Below, piece by piece: positions 33,722 through 55,089 of a stretch of 64,000 nt of DNA. This DNA is from Acanthochromis polyacanthus (taxonomy: Eukaryota > Chordata > Actinopteri > Pomacentridae). Both the position numbers and the translations under genes were made by a program. The notes beneath the pieces were generated by a model. It saw nothing but the letters and a program-made list of their open reading frames with translations, ran no database searches and was not told the DNA's origin. Position 1 is the stretch's first letter. Every line of letters begins with the position of its first letter. The stretch lies in contig NC_067135.1 in the NCBI RefSeq assembly GCF_021347895.1, positions 25,538,441 through 25,602,440 of the forward strand. The letters are read 5' to 3'.

Positions 33722-35391
33722 AACCCAGATAGCAAACTATGGGTGAATCAATGTTGAATCTATGTTGAGACCTAACGTCGAAATTATACAGAAAGCGCAA
33801 GGTTGATAAAATGTTGAGTCAACGTTTGCTTACATAGATTACATGTTTGCAAACATAGATTCAACATTAATTAAACATTGACCTGTCAAACATTTTAATT
33901 AAACCAAAATACAATGTAGATTCAATGGCATCTTTTAAACACAAACTTCAATGTTGACAAAATGTTGTTGAATCAACGTTGATCCAACCATCAGTCTTCA
34001 ACCGTAACCAAAATTCAACCTTCTTAACCCTAATTCAACATTGATTTAACATCTTTTGCTATCTGGGTAAAGTGTGATTTATGGTTGAAAAGCAAACGTT
34101 GACTCAACATTTTATCAACCTTACGCTTTCTGTATAATTTCAACGTTAGGTCTCAACATAGATTCAACATTGCCCAGAGGAAAAGAAAATTCAAAAAGAG
34201 ATCTCAAAAATGTTTCATTTACTTCTCCGAGACAACTTTGAGATCTGCGTGATACCAAACTGAGACTAAGGCTTATTTCTCCTGTGTCTCATTTTTTTCT
34301 CCTGAGCAATAAGATGCACTAAATCTCAGTTTAGTCTCCTTTAAAGTTTCAGAAGAGATCTCAACAAGCTCTCATATAATTCTCAGAGTTTCTCAACTTT
34401 TGTGTCTCTTTGTGATCTCAGACAGAGAAATCAGAGAGCTCTCTCTAAGAACTCAATCTATTCTCATCCCAGCTTCAGTTCATGCATCTCATACTAAGCT
34501 CAGAGAGAATAAATGAAGAGATCTCCACAAGCGCTCACTGAATTCTCAGACTCAGGTCAACGTTTTGGTTGTTTTTAATCATCTAGTATGTTGACATTAT
34601 TGTAATCCACATGATATTTTTTTAATTATTTAATAAAGATTCAGATTACTTTATTCATCCCAAAAGGGAAATTCATTTGTCTGTCAGCTCATCTACTATT
34701 TGCTATAGAATTATAAAGCCTGATCGCTGTGGGTACAAAGATCTTCTATATCTTTCCGTCCTGCAGTCCAGAGAGAGGCCCATCACGATATTATGAGTGG
34801 ATGATCCGTGGTGTTTAGAATGATAAATCCAGTCAAGTGGGAGGAGAGGGTGACATGATTGAAGTCACCATATATTATTATAAGTGCCTCAAGATGTTTC
34901 GGCTGTATCCTGGCAACTTCTTATTTGTTGCAGCATTTGTAAGGTGTGTGTGTGCAGACTAATATATGCATAGGGTGACATAGCTCAGTGGGTAGAGCAG
35001 CTGTCTCACACCCAGAAGGTTGTGGTTTGATTCTGAGTCTGTTGTGCTCATGTGGAGGTGTGAGTGAGTCTCACATATTGCTCCGTAGGAGCTCCACTAT
35101 TGTTCATTTTCTTTTCCAGAGGAGAAATAAAGGAGCCATTAAACACACTGTATTGAGATTAGCAGGGTATCTCCCACAAGTCTCAAGTATGACTCCCTCT
35201 AATTATCCTGTCTCACCTATTTCTCCTAGTGAATTTTAGGAGAAACATATGAGAAACCTTTAGACAAAATAGAAACTAAAATGAGGCTGACATGAGAATC
35301 TCAAATTTGTCTCCTGAGCTGTAGAAGAGCAAGCTTTGAGCAGTAAAATTTTCCTCTGGGTGATTCACCCATAGTTTGCTATCTCGGAATG
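33722..35391. mobile_element. 1.7-kb TIR element with a nested inverted repeat
   Basis: The outer ends are CCCAGATAGCAAACTATGGG near 33724 and its near-perfect reverse complement near 35365-35391. Within it, 33740-33830 and 34070-34175 form a second inverted pair (GAATCTATGTTGAGACCTAA, AAATTATACAGAAAGCG), suggesting one related element inserted in or duplicated within another. No transposase is present. 34190-34560 is unusually rich in TCTCAG/GAGATCTC words. Confidence 0.65.
34973..35050 (+). repeat. tRNA-like sequence (SINE head or tRNA pseudogene)
   Basis: Contains TAGCTCAGTGGGTAGAGC (A-box-like) and GGTTGTGGTTTGATTC (B-box-like) at tRNA spacing. Acceptor-stem pairing is poor and the body continues without a discriminator or terminator, so I do not call a functional tRNA. 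Confidence 0.6.
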
Positions 35392-35617
35392 GAACAGTTC
35401 ATCTCTCACTCCGAGCTGGTCTCAGGCATCAGCTCTGGCTTAAAATGTCTCTTTGCTGCTGCTGTGTCATACTTATGTGGCTTCAGTCTGTCAGACGGCT
35501 GTCCACTGTGAAAACGCCTGTGATTTGCAGCTGTGTACCTTATATCAGCCTCAAGCCTCGCTTGTAGGGCAGCACACAGGTCGGTTGGCTCCTGACTGGA
35601 AGGATGGAGGCCGTACT

Positions 35618-35870
35618 ATCCATGGGCAGTCTAAGGCACACCTGTGCACTAATCATGGTGTCTAATCAGCATCTTGATATGGCACACCTGTGAGGTGGGA
35701 TGGATTATCTCAGCAAAGGAGAAGCGCTCACTATCACAGATTTAGACAGATTTGTGAACAATATTTGGTGATATTGTGTATGTCGAAAAAGTTTTAGATC
35801 TTTGAGTTCATCTCATAAAAAATGGGAGCAAAAACAAAAGTGTTGCGTTTATATTTTTGTTGAGTGTATA
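35618..35870 (+). mobile_element. Tc1-family end fragment
   Basis: Almost identical to 58985-59241, the end of the larger Tc1-like element, in the same orientation: GGGCAGTCTAAGGCACACC through GTTGAGTGTATA. Only this terminal ~250 bp is present. Confidence 0.88.
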
Positions 35871-35879
35871 TAGAAAGAC

Positions 35880-36715
35880 ATCTGTCTCCACATCCTCCAC
35901 ATCTGTACTTGCAGCCAAAGTTTTAACTAAATATGTCCTGACTGCCTCATTGTGAGGTGAGCCCCTTCTATGAAAATAAATCAGAACATTCATTTCCTAC
36001 TCACAGCAGAACAACGGTACAGTCAACTGTAAAGTAAGCAGCAGAAGCTAGAGCAGAAGCTGGAGCAGAAAATGGGCTGGTGTCTGAGTTGCAGGAGAGG
36101 ATGTCTGCCATGGAAGCCAAATTAAATACTTTCTCCAGCAGCGAGGAAACTCAGCAAAAAAGAGGAGAGCACAGTCCTAAACTTGCAGTAAGAATATATT
36201 CGATTTGTAGGATATTTTCAGTGAGTTTTAGCACAATGCTCTGAATTCGTAACGTTTAGCAGTGATATCATGTCGTCCTCCATCTTTGTTCACAAACATG
36301 ACTTATTTTTGCTTTTTGTACTTTTAGGAACAAGGGTGTGACTGTTTATTCTTTTTTCTTTTTCATTTCTTTTTTGTGACAAAAAATGTTTACTGTAAGC
36401 ATGTATAATTCTTTGTCAGCTGAATGCACACAATTGTACTGTAGACTGTAAACCATGCATGCATTCATTCATTCATTCATTCATTCATTCATTCATTCAT
36501 TCATTCATTCATTCAAAATGTGTCTGCTAATTCAAAACTATTTTAAATGACTTCACAGTTAACTCTACCGTTATTCTGCTGTGAGTAGTAAATGAATGTT
36601 CTGATTTTTCACAGACTGGGCTCGCCTCACAATGAGGCAGTCAGGACATATTTAGTACAAAGTCTGGCTGCAAGTCCGGACATGGAGACAGACGTCTTTC
36701 TATGTGAGTATCCTG
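35880..36715. repeat. Inverted repeat with exon-like arms
   Basis: 35880-36030 is the reverse complement of about 36565-36710 with moderate divergence. Each arm can encode a peptide like GSPHNEAVRTYLV..LAAS followed by ETDVFL, bounded in the right arm by a TTCACAG acceptor and a GTGAGT donor. Between the arms, 36050-36190 is an open, coiled-coil-like stretch (GLVSELQERMSAMEAKL) ending in a GTAAGA donor. Family unknown. Confidence 0.55.
36463..36516. repeat. (ATTC)n microsatellite
   Basis: About 13 tandem ATTC units. Confidence 0.97.
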
Positions 36716-37074
36716 TTCACAACTGTTCTAAATTATTTGACTTCATCAACAGTAACAAACGCTAACAATGCCTGAAAAGAGCAGGAAATAATAATAATAA
36801 TAAAGCTAATATCATCTTCATTTAACTGTTTTTCAGCTGCCTGTAAAACATAATTTTAAGAACTTCAATACAGCCAACCCGGTCTTCTGCCCAGAGTCAC
36901 CATAGAAGACAGAGAGTACATTTACTTTATCCCTATCATAACAATCAATCATATATATATCTCCTCTGGTCGTAAAAAGTCAGGTTAATGTGTGCATTAC
37001 ATCTGAAAAGGTTCTGAAAGGTTACTTAAGTAATTTTGTGTGACCTTTTTTAAACTTATCCCAGGAGTTATTCA

Positions 37075-38102
37075 TGTCCAAACCTCTACACTTTAACCTA
37101 GCAACTTACCAAGTGGCAAACCCGTGAAGAGGAAAGCTGCTGTTAACAGACGTGACTGGTAATTAATTTTAACCACTCAAAAGGAGCTACTCAGTTAAAT
37201 TAATTATCAGAGGAAGAGGGATAGACATCTGGATGGAGGCAGTGAGAAGCTAGGTGAATTTCCTCACTGACCAGCTTAATCGTTCTTCAGTATCCCACCT
37301 GGGTGAAATCCCTCTGGGCTGCAAGATGGCGAGCTGGTCCAATAATTCTCTGATGATTATTCAATTAATTAATGTAACTGGTTAATTTTAAGAGATTATT
37401 GCTAACCTTTAGGGTTTTAATATGTGGCGTCATGTCTGTTAACGGCAGCTTTTCCTCACCAGAGCTGGATGCTTCAGATCTGCGATTGATGTTCCACCAG
37501 CTGGTCTGGTCTCCATCATGTCCACTGTGGGATGCTGCTGCTGACCTTCCTCCAGCCCTCCGCTTCCAGCTCCCCCTATTCCTCCAGTCAACTCTGCATT
37601 GCCTTCACTATACTTGTTATGCTAACTTACATACTGTTTGAATTTTACTGCTAGCTATATATGGAGTATGTTTAATGTCAGAGCCGTACATCATCAGAGT
37701 AAACTATGAGTCAGTTTTCAATGTCAGCTTATACTTTGTCTGTGTCACATATCCTGTCATGCATGTATCCAAATGTGTGTTGTGTTTTCCTTGCTTTCCC
37801 ACCCCTCCCTCTTCTCCCATCCCTCCCCCTTGCCCTCTTCTGTCCTTCTCAACCCGCCCGGCCAGCAGGCAGATGGGTCCCCCCTATATAGAGCCGGGTT
37901 CTGCTCGAGGTTTCTTCCCTGTTAAAAGGGTGTTTTTCCTTGCCACTGTCGCCTTTGGGCTGCTCTGGGGGTCAGGCATTTGGGTTCTGTAAAGCGTCTT
38001 GAGACGATTTGACTGTAATTGACGCTATATAAATAAAATTGAATTGAATTAACGGATTTGGCACTTGGTAAGTTGCTCGGTTAAAGTTTAGAGGTTTGGA
38101 CA
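37075..38102. mobile_element. TIR element containing a LINE/SINE 3' tail
   Basis: The ends are TGTCCAAACCTCTACACTTT (37075) and the inverse TGTCCAAACCTCTAAACTTT (38102), with ~45 bp of inverted match including AGCAACTTACCAAGTG. 37128-37160 and 37430-37455 form an inner inverted pair. 37460-38050 is a common teleost retroposon tail (GAGGTTTCTTCCCTGTTAAA, GACGCTATATAAATAAAATTGAATTGAATT), apparently inserted in plus orientation. Confidence 0.65.
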
Positions 38103-38379
38103 TTATCCAATGTTGCTTTAGTGTTTGTTTTTTGTTTGTTTGTTTGCACATGTTCTTATTTGTGTAATGTCCTTCAGGGCTAAAAACAACGTGTTAATTT
38201 TTGAGACTTTTATTCATCACAAAAAGTATAATTATACAATCTTTGCTAACAAATCTTCTGGTTACATCTGATTTATTGAACTTTTCAGGAACCTTTCAAG
38301 CAGAATTTGGAGATCAAATTGCTCTTTTAAACTGTTTTTTGAATGTTAACATCAATTTTTGTTTCATCTGACATCAGAA

Positions 38380-38640
38380 CTTTCTTCTAGATGGCCTTTT
38401 CTCACCGGGTTCTCCACCTTCCTTTCACAGTCCAAAAACATGCTGAGGTTAATTAATGACTCTAAACTAGCTGCAGGTGTGAATGTGAGTGTGTTTACTT
38501 TTCTGTCTTTATGTGGTCCTGTGATGAACTGTTGCCTGTCCAGGTGAAACATATCTTCATCTAGGATAGATTCTAGTCCCCACATACCTTACAGAGGATT
38601 AAGTGGTGTGTAGATAATAATGGATGGATCATTTCTGAGC
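38380..38640 (+). repeat. 5'-truncated copy of the teleost SINE-like repeat
   Basis: Matches the 3' two thirds of 53990-54357 (CAGTCCAAAAACATGCTGAGG, GTGAATGTGAGTGTG, ending ATGGATGGATC). Confidence 0.8.
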
Positions 38641-39148
38641 TCCTCAGACTTTCCCACTGTAATGTTTCTGGTATAATCTAATGAGTGAATCAGATCTGTT
38701 GTATTTAAATTGACTCAAAGAAGTCAGCAGCTGTAGTCAATTATCACTCACAAGAGGTTAAATGACCATGACACCAATTTGATTAACATAACTTTCTACA
38801 TCTCCACAACTGATATTTCAAGTTCCTGTATGAATATTTAATAATAAATTTATGAAAGAACAACAACACATAATTTGGTTTATTTTCATATATTTTGTAA
38901 GAAAGAGACATTTCAATAATTCCATCACAGAAATTTGGAGTTACAGTAGGCATTGAAAGCTCAAGACTGCCGCGATAAATGTAAATAGTCTTCACATGGT
39001 TATGGAAACTTTTGTTATTATTTAATATCTTAAAAAATATCAAACCAACAGTTTAAAGTGTCTAAATACACACAGACATATTTTATCACAAAGAAAACAT
39101 TCTGAAAATCAAAACGTTTTTTTTTTCAATTTAATGAAAAACAAACAC

Positions 39149-39605
39149 TTTTTTTTTTAGAACTTTATTGCCATATAACAGGGCAATGAAATAAACAAAA
39201 ACATTAACATTGTCCTGAGACTGGGCATCATACCAAATACAAAATCAGATACAAAATGAAGAAAGAGAAAATACAGGCATAGGTTGAGTCCTACGACAGG
39301 AATTCTATCATTGGGCCCCACTTCCTCTCAAAAACAGGGGTTTTTAGTTGCAGTTGTGCTGTCAGCTGTTCCATCAAGAAAACTTGTCTAGTTTTTTGTG
39401 TCCACTGTGTAATTGTCGGTGGCTCAGGTTTCAGCCAACATATTGTTATCATTTTTCTTGCAGTCATTAACATTAGATGCAGCAGATATTCTTGGTCATG
39501 AGAGAGACTGTCCGGAAAGATGTCCAATAAAAATATTAAAAACACATTTTGATAAGAAAACAGAATACAAATTTTGAACAGAAGACAGAAATCCCAGAAA
39601 CACAC
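39149..39605 (-). mobile_element. L1 3'-end fragment (ORF2 C-terminus)
   Basis: A minus-strand frame at 39291-39605 ends with the characteristic L1 ORF2 tail: ARKMITICWLKPEPPTITQW, then a MEQLTAQL block and a WGP..EFLS finish. It is followed on the minus strand by a short UTR with AATAAA-like motifs and an A-run near 39150. It is inserted in the right arm of the inverted duplication. Confidence 0.8.
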
Positions 39606-39883
39606 AAAGCAACTCTAAACAACCTTAACCACAAAATTATGTGGTAAAGTGCTCATGTTTAACTTTTACTAAAGAGCTTCATCATCTTATTGAAAAAATT
39701 CATCAAATGGAAGAAGGAAACCAAAGTTTGACCATTTTGGATTCCAGTCATCAAGAGCGATCCACAATCAGATTTTTTTTCCCTTTTTTTTCTTTATTTC
39801 TTTTTTTTGGTTAGCTTTGATGAATAGAAAGATATGATTTCAAGTAAACTGGTAATTAAAATGACAATTGTTTTAAAATTCAT

Positions 39884-40246
39884 CCATCCATCCATTCTCT
39901 ACACACCGCTTTATCCTCACGAGGGTCGTGGGGGGTGCTGGAATCTATCCCAGCTGACTCGGGTGAAGGCAGGGGACACCCTGGACAGGTCACCAGTCTG
40001 TCACAGGGCTACATATACAGACACACAATCACATTCTTATTCACACCTGCGGACAATTTAGAGTCACCAATTAACCTCAGCATATTTTTGGACTGTGGGA
40101 GGAAGCCGGAGTACCCAGAGAAAACCCACGCATGCACAGGGAGAACATGCAAACTCCATGCAGAAAGATCCCAGGCCGGGATTTGAACCAGGGATCTTCT
40201 TGCTGCAAGGTGAAAGTGCTAACCACTACGACACTGTGCAGCCCGT
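39884..40246 (-). repeat. Teleost tRNA-derived SINE-like repeat, full length
   Basis: The minus strand begins GGGCTGCACAGTGTCGTAGT with A- and B-box-like segments (TAGTGGTTAGCACT, GGTTCAAATCCCGG) and ends in GGATGGATGGATG. It is closely similar to 53990-54357. Confidence 0.9.
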
Positions 40247-40904
40247 TTTAAAATCTAAAAAACCTAAAATCACAAGGTGCTTAACAACCAGGATGAAGCT
40301 CTCATCCTCTGCAGACACATTGGTCATATCACAAGTAAATTCTCACTGTCAGAAACACTGAGATATAATAATTTTTTAAAAAAAAACATCATGCATTTAG
40401 TGTAAATAATGTAGCCAAAGCATGAGTTTTGGCTGAGTTTTGGCTGAGTGTCAAAATTCCATACTTAAAAATGTGTTTAGTGGTAAACCAAAAAGAAAAT
40501 AAGAGCCACATTTTATTAACTTTAAGGCCTGATTATCCCTATTTAAAAACAACAGATCATTAATCCTCCCCTTTATTTAGGTTTATAGTCATTTACATAT
40601 TGTGAATGTTAAGAAAATAAAGTGTGTGATTAGGCACAAAAACGGTAAAGCTTTAAACATTATTTAAGCCAAATGTGTGGTGAAAAGATGTGGTCTCACC
40701 TAAGCTCTAGTAGAACAAAAGGTAAAAAATAATACATAATTCAGTGCACACTGATATGTTCAGACACAAAAAATAAAAGCCATAAAACATGTTTACAGTA
40801 CAAATGTGTTACCCTGATTTTTATGTGAAATTCTAAAGATAATCAACCAGTATAACAACATGAAACTAACAAAAACATTCAGTCATGTAAATCTACATGA
40901 TCCA

Positions 40905-40905
40905 A

Positions 40906-40973
<68 letters not shown>
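40905..40973. repeat. (TATC)n microsatellite
   Basis: About 16 tandem units at the position where the inverted duplicate copy (28483-28500) has only about four. Confidence 0.97.
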
Positions 40974-40975
<2 letters not shown>

Positions 40976-41096
40976 ATGAATCATATTCTAAATATTGTGT
41001 CTAAAAAGAGATCAGAGACATAAACTCTAATTGTGTTTCTGTATTTTCTCACAATAACATGACTGAAGAGATGAGATATGATCCTGTCACTTTCCT

Positions 41097-50490
<9,394 letters not shown>

Positions 50491-50524
50491 CCTGAGTGCT
50501 GAACATTCAGACACACAGGAATGA

Positions 50525-50940
50525 CATGAAAAAGTGATGATGCAAAGTTTTTATACAAAACTGTCCGATTAAAAAAACTAATTAAACAAAAGATGATTGA
50601 GTCCATTTACAGAAGCAGATTCTGATAAAGCAGAGGACATTTACAGTATCATAACAGTCATTTCAGTTGCTTTTAGCTGAATAATCTGTGTATACATGTT
50701 TAAATGGATAATATCTGCAGCAGAATGCAGTATCACCGGCAACATAATTCCACACAGTCTGTTATTTATTGACTGTGGAGGCTGTTTTTCTGTCTCATTC
50801 AACTTTCTTTTAACAGTAAAGTGCAAGAAACTATGACAGGAGCGCCAATAAAAGCTTAAATCCATTTCAGAAAAAGTAAAATACCTGTTCAGAGCGTCAA
50901 AGCGTCGCCTCTCCTCTCAGTGAGCTGTACGGTCAACAGC
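50525..50940 (-). promoter_or_regulatory. Putative 5' UTR and promoter region of the butyrophilin-like gene
   Basis: On the minus strand, 50940-50887 reads as a short exon ending GAACAG before a GTATTT donor. A candidate acceptor (ATCGGACAG) lies near 50567 and is followed by TATAAAAAC at ~50555. Either a non-coding first exon spliced to the ATG exon or a proximal TATA start would fit. Confidence 0.4.
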
Positions 50941-51977
50941 CTCTGATAAGGTTTGGACTCTGGTCATGGATGTGTAAAATACAACGAGGTGTGGTCACTG
51001 CTGACGTGTCTGTAAAAGTAAAACTATCATTCAGCATTAAATCTATCAAGAAATAAACCTTAAAGGTAAACTTTTAAAACAATGCAGAGAGAAACAAATC
51101 CATATTTCTATGAGAATTTAGAGTTTGTTGTTGTTTTATTATGTCTTGTTAAAGTTTAATCTGAACTCGTTGTTCCTCCTCTAATAAAAGTGTTTGGACT
51201 TTGAACAGATAAAATAAAAAAGTGTTCGTCCTCCTTTTTGTGCATCATCCAGGTGTGTATAAAGGCATCCTGTCTGTCCAAATATAATTTTAATATTGCA
51301 TGTTGACTTGGACTATTTATCATAAACATGGTGGCTCTACTTTTAGCTTCATGCTTTAAATTATCTTTAAAAACTCAGAGTGAACACATTACTGAACCTT
51401 TTGTACAGTTGAAGAAAATGATTGAAGTTGTGCTTTTATTGCAGATTGAATGTAATGATTTACAGGATGTTCGTTATTTTATCACACAGAGCAAACACTG
51501 ACATGTTAATATTTAACACAACTCTTCCCCAGATTGATTAGATATTATTTTGTCATTGCAGAGGTGAACTCCTAAAATAAAACAAATAAACAATGAAATC
51601 ATTAACTGTAATCTGTTCAACATTTTACTGGCATCTCACAGATGTCCCATGTTACAAATTACAAATAGTATCTATCAAAACCGCAGAAAAGAAAATAAAC
51701 TACTTGTTAAGCATAAGAACAGGTTAACACTGTAAAAAATGTTCACATTAAAGAAAGCTCTATTTAAAATTAAAAAAAAAAGTTCAATCATGTTGACTGT
51801 AAAATTACACTGATTTAATGTACTGTAATTAGTTAAAAAAAACATAGATGATTGTTGTTAATGGAAGGACAAAATATGGACATGAACAGAGAGATGGTGA
51901 ATATTATTCAGAAACAAAACATATGCCATGAAATCACAGAAAAATGTAAATTTTCACAATTTCCTTACTTGTTATTT
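50941..51977. other. Intergenic, no gene seen
   Basis: AT-rich sequence with AATAAA motifs and A-runs. No open frame or repeat family that I can support. Confidence 0.4.
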
Positions 51978-52039
51978 TCAGAGTAAGTATAGAGCGGCAG
52001 CAACAGAGTGAATGACGAGGACAAATGAGTAGATTTTAC
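51978..52039 (-). other. Orphan terminal exon encoding a membrane segment
   Basis: After a strong acceptor (TTGTTTTTGCAG) a phase-1 exon encodes KIYSFVLVIHSVAAALYLL and a stop, i.e. a membrane helix at the extreme C-terminus. No upstream exon of the same gene is recognisable in the repeat-filled sequence above it. It could be the last exon of a deleted immune-receptor-like gene. Confidence 0.4.
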
Positions 52040-52151
52040 CTGCAAAAACAATTTTAATGTAGAAAAAAGAAATATTTAGGGCATGATGAACACACAAATA
52101 AAAAGATGCTAACACAGTCAAGGTCAAACAAGTAAAAAGTTCAGACAACTG

Positions 52152-52172
52152 CATCTCTCTCTCTCTCTCTCA

Positions 52173-52231
<59 letters not shown>
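52152..52231. repeat. (CT)n(AT)n microsatellite
   Basis: CT units followed by AT units, with a short CA tail. Confidence 0.97.
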
Positions 52232-52237
<6 letters not shown>

Positions 52238-52476
52238 TATATAATGTTCTTGGTGTTTGACTTTTTCTTGATGTAATTATTGATGTTATTATTCTCCAGT
52301 CCTGGACAGCATGAATCACTTCCTCTCTAGTTCCACATTGAGACCTGCTGCACTACTAAATGAGAACCATTTGGTCCTTTATCTTTGGGATTGTGGTGAA
52401 TTTAGCACAAGTTTGAAAAACATGCTCATTTAAATAAAGCAAAACACCAAAATTACATAATTTTTTAGAGTCATCC

Positions 52477-53500
52477 ATCCATCTTCTTCTGCTTATCTGG
52501 GGTCGGGTCGCGGAGGCAGCAGGTGAAGCAGGTTGTTCCAGACATCCCGCCCCCCAGAGACGCTTTCCAGCTCTTCCTGGGGGATCCCGAGGCATTCCCA
52601 GGCCAGACGAGATATATAATCCCTCCAGCGAGTTCTGGGTCTGGCCTGGGGTCTCCTCCCAGACGGACGTGCTCGGAAAACCTCCAAAGGAAGTCTCCCT
52701 GGAGACATCCGAATCAGATGGCCAAACCACCTCAACTGGCTCCTTTAGAGGCGAAGGAGCAGTGGATCTACTCCGAGCTCCCTCCAGATGTCTGAACTCC
52801 TCATCCTATCTCTAAGGCTGAGTCCAGCCTTAGAATTAGGAAGCTAATTTCGGCCGCTTGTATCCGCGATCTTGTTCTTTTGGTCACTACCCAAAGCTCA
52901 TGACCATAGGTGAGGACTGGAACGTAGATGGACTGGTAAATCGAGAGCTTTGCTTTACGGCTCAGCCCCCTCTTCACCACGATGGTTCGGTACAACGCCC
53001 GCATTACTGATGACGCCGCACCAATCCGCCTGTCCATCTCTCACTCCATTTTCCCATCACTCATGAACAAATCCCGAGATATTTGAACTTCTTTGCTTGG
53101 GGAAGCAACTCCCCCCCAACCCAGAGGGAGCAATCCACCGGTGTCCGGCAGAGAACCATGGCCTCGGATTGGAGGTGCTGATCCGCCTCCCTGCCGCTTC
53201 ACACTCGGCTGCAAATTGCTCCAGTGCATGCTGGAGGTCATGGTCTGAGGACGCCAACAAAACCACATCATCTGCAAAAAGCAGAGATGCAATCATGAGG
53301 CCCTCAAACCGGGCACCCTCCCCACCACAACTGCGCCTTGAGATCCTGTCCATGAAGACCACAAACAGGATTGGAGACAAGGGGCAGCCTTGGCGGAGTC
53401 CAACTGCCTTGCCGGTTTTGGCCCACAGGCTGCATGTTTGACATCGCTGGTTAAAATAATTGGTGTAGATGAGCTGAGTATGTGACATGATCAAGTATGC
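52477..53500 (-). pseudogene. Rex3/RTE-like LINE, 5'-truncated reverse transcriptase relic
   Basis: Minus-strand frames give GLRQGCPLSPILFVVFMDRI and SLLFADDVVLLASS (RT active-site motif as FADD). These are followed in other frames by DRRIGAASSVMRALYRT, YVPVLTYGHELWVV and RWFGHLIRMSPGRLPLEVFR, the usual C-terminal order. Frameshifts separate them. The 3' end is a GATGGATG tail near 52477, which as I recall is a Rex3 trait. 5' truncation is typical of LINE insertion. Confidence 0.85.
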
Positions 53501-53895
53501 TGGTGTTCTGACTGCATATTAATGATGCGTTCTCCCGTTCTCAGGAGTCTGTACTTTGGAGTCCGAACGACCAGCACATATAAAGTCTATGGGCCAGAGA
53601 CATCTCTATACTATGGGCCAGCACAATTTCAGTAATGTTGTACGCTGCGAAAAACAGGCCGGCATTAAAACAGTAGTTCAGCTAATTAGTTTTGTATAGA
53701 TGGACCTTTTCCTCCCAGTCGCCCACGTCCCCCTTGATATGCCTGTATTTGAGAAATACTGCTGTAATATGATATCTTAAAGATGGAACATTTTGCCTTA
53801 TTGTTGAAAGAACACGTTAAAGAACATTAGTCGATAAAACATTCTCACAATGTGTTTTTCCAGATGTTCTTGAGACTACAAAACTGTAAGTAATA

Positions 53896-53985
53896 CATAT
53901 TACCCTTCAAAAGTTTGGGGTCACCCACACAATTTCATGTTTTTCCATGAAAACTCACACTTTTTTTTTTTTTTAAATGCTGAAT
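53896..53985 (+). repeat. Tc1-derived MITE, 5' part
   Basis: TTCAAAAGTTTGGGGTCACC through an AACTCACACTT(T)n stretch matches the start of the fuller copy at 54715. A SINE-like repeat begins immediately after. Confidence 0.75.
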
Positions 53986-53989
53986 TCTT

Positions 53990-54357
53990 GTCGGGGCTGC
54001 ATAGTGGTCTAGTGGTTAACACTTTCAACTTGCAGCAAGAAGATCCCTGGTTCAAATCCCGGCCTGGGATCTTTGTGCATGGAGTTTGCATGTTCTCCCT
54101 GTGCATGTGTGGGTTTTCTCCGGGTACTCCGGCTTCCTCCCACAGTCCAAAAACATGCTGAGGTTAATTGATTATTCTAAATTGTCCGTAGGTGTGAATG
54201 TGAGTGTGATTGTGTGTCTGTATATGTAGCCCTGTGACAGACTGGTGACCTGTCCAGGGTGTCCCCTGCCTTCACCAGAGTCAGCTGGGATAGACTCCAG
54301 CACCCCCCGCAACCCTCGTGAGGATAAAGCGGTGTATAGAGAATGTATGGATGGATG
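53990..54357 (+). repeat. Teleost tRNA-derived SINE-like repeat, full length
   Basis: GGGGCTGCATAGTGGTCTAG start, A/B-box-like segments (TAGTGGTTAACACT, GGTTCAAATCCCGG), TGGCTTCCTCCCACAG-type body and ATGGATGGATG tail. Closest relative in the window is 39884-40246 (opposite strand). Confidence 0.9.
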
Positions 54358-54714
54358 AATTCATGTCTACACGGTTCATTTTCCCTTTTTGCAGAGTCTA
54401 AAATAAAACAGGATGCAGAAGCTCAGCAGCATGTTGAAGATCAAACTACAAAACATATGCAGTGTTTCATTATGTAGGCAAAAATAAATAATGCAGCAGC
54501 AAACAGGACTGTTGCAGAGTTCTTCCTTTAATTCCTTTGCTTTGCATTCTTTGTTATTTCTATTTTGTTACTAACCTCTGTGCATTTGTGTATATTCACT
54601 AACTTTTGTTTATTGTTTATTATACTCTGGCAAAATAATTTACTCCGGGATGAAAAATGAAGATCTTATCTTATCTTATTATAAATATAAATATTATGCA
54701 TACTGTGTATACAC

Positions 54715-55068
54715 TAAAAAGTTTGGGGTCACCCAGACAATTTTATTTTTTCCATGAACACTCATACTTTTATTCATGTGCTAATATAATTTCACAAAGG
54801 TTTTCTAATCATCAGTGAGCCTTTCAGCACCATTAGCTAACACAATGTAGCATTAGAACACAGGAGTGATGGTTGCTGGAAATGTTCCTCTGTACCCCTA
54901 TGGAGGTATTCCATTATTTCCAGCCAGAATAGTCGTTTACCACATTAGCAATGTCTAGAGTAGATTTCTGATTCATTTAATGTTATATTCATTTAAAAAA
55001 AATGCTTTTCTGTCAAAAAATAAGGACATTTCTAAGTGACACCAAACTTCTGAATGGCAGTGTGCAAC
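54715..55068 (+). repeat. Tc1-derived MITE, nearly complete
   Basis: Starts AGTTTGGGGTCACCCAGACA and ends with the inverse-like AAGTGACACCAAACTTCTGA. The centre contains AACACAATGTAGCATTAGAA, a common teleost family. Confidence 0.8.
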
Positions 55069-55089
55069 AAATATGTCATCATATGTGTT

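Noticed and set aside
34973..35050. Functional tRNA gene
   Set aside because: A and B boxes are present, but stem pairing is poor and there is no clear terminator; better explained as a SINE head or tRNA relic.
52523..53441. Plus-strand frames opposite the LINE
   Set aside because: The reverse transcriptase motifs are on the minus strand; these are complementary-strand artefacts.
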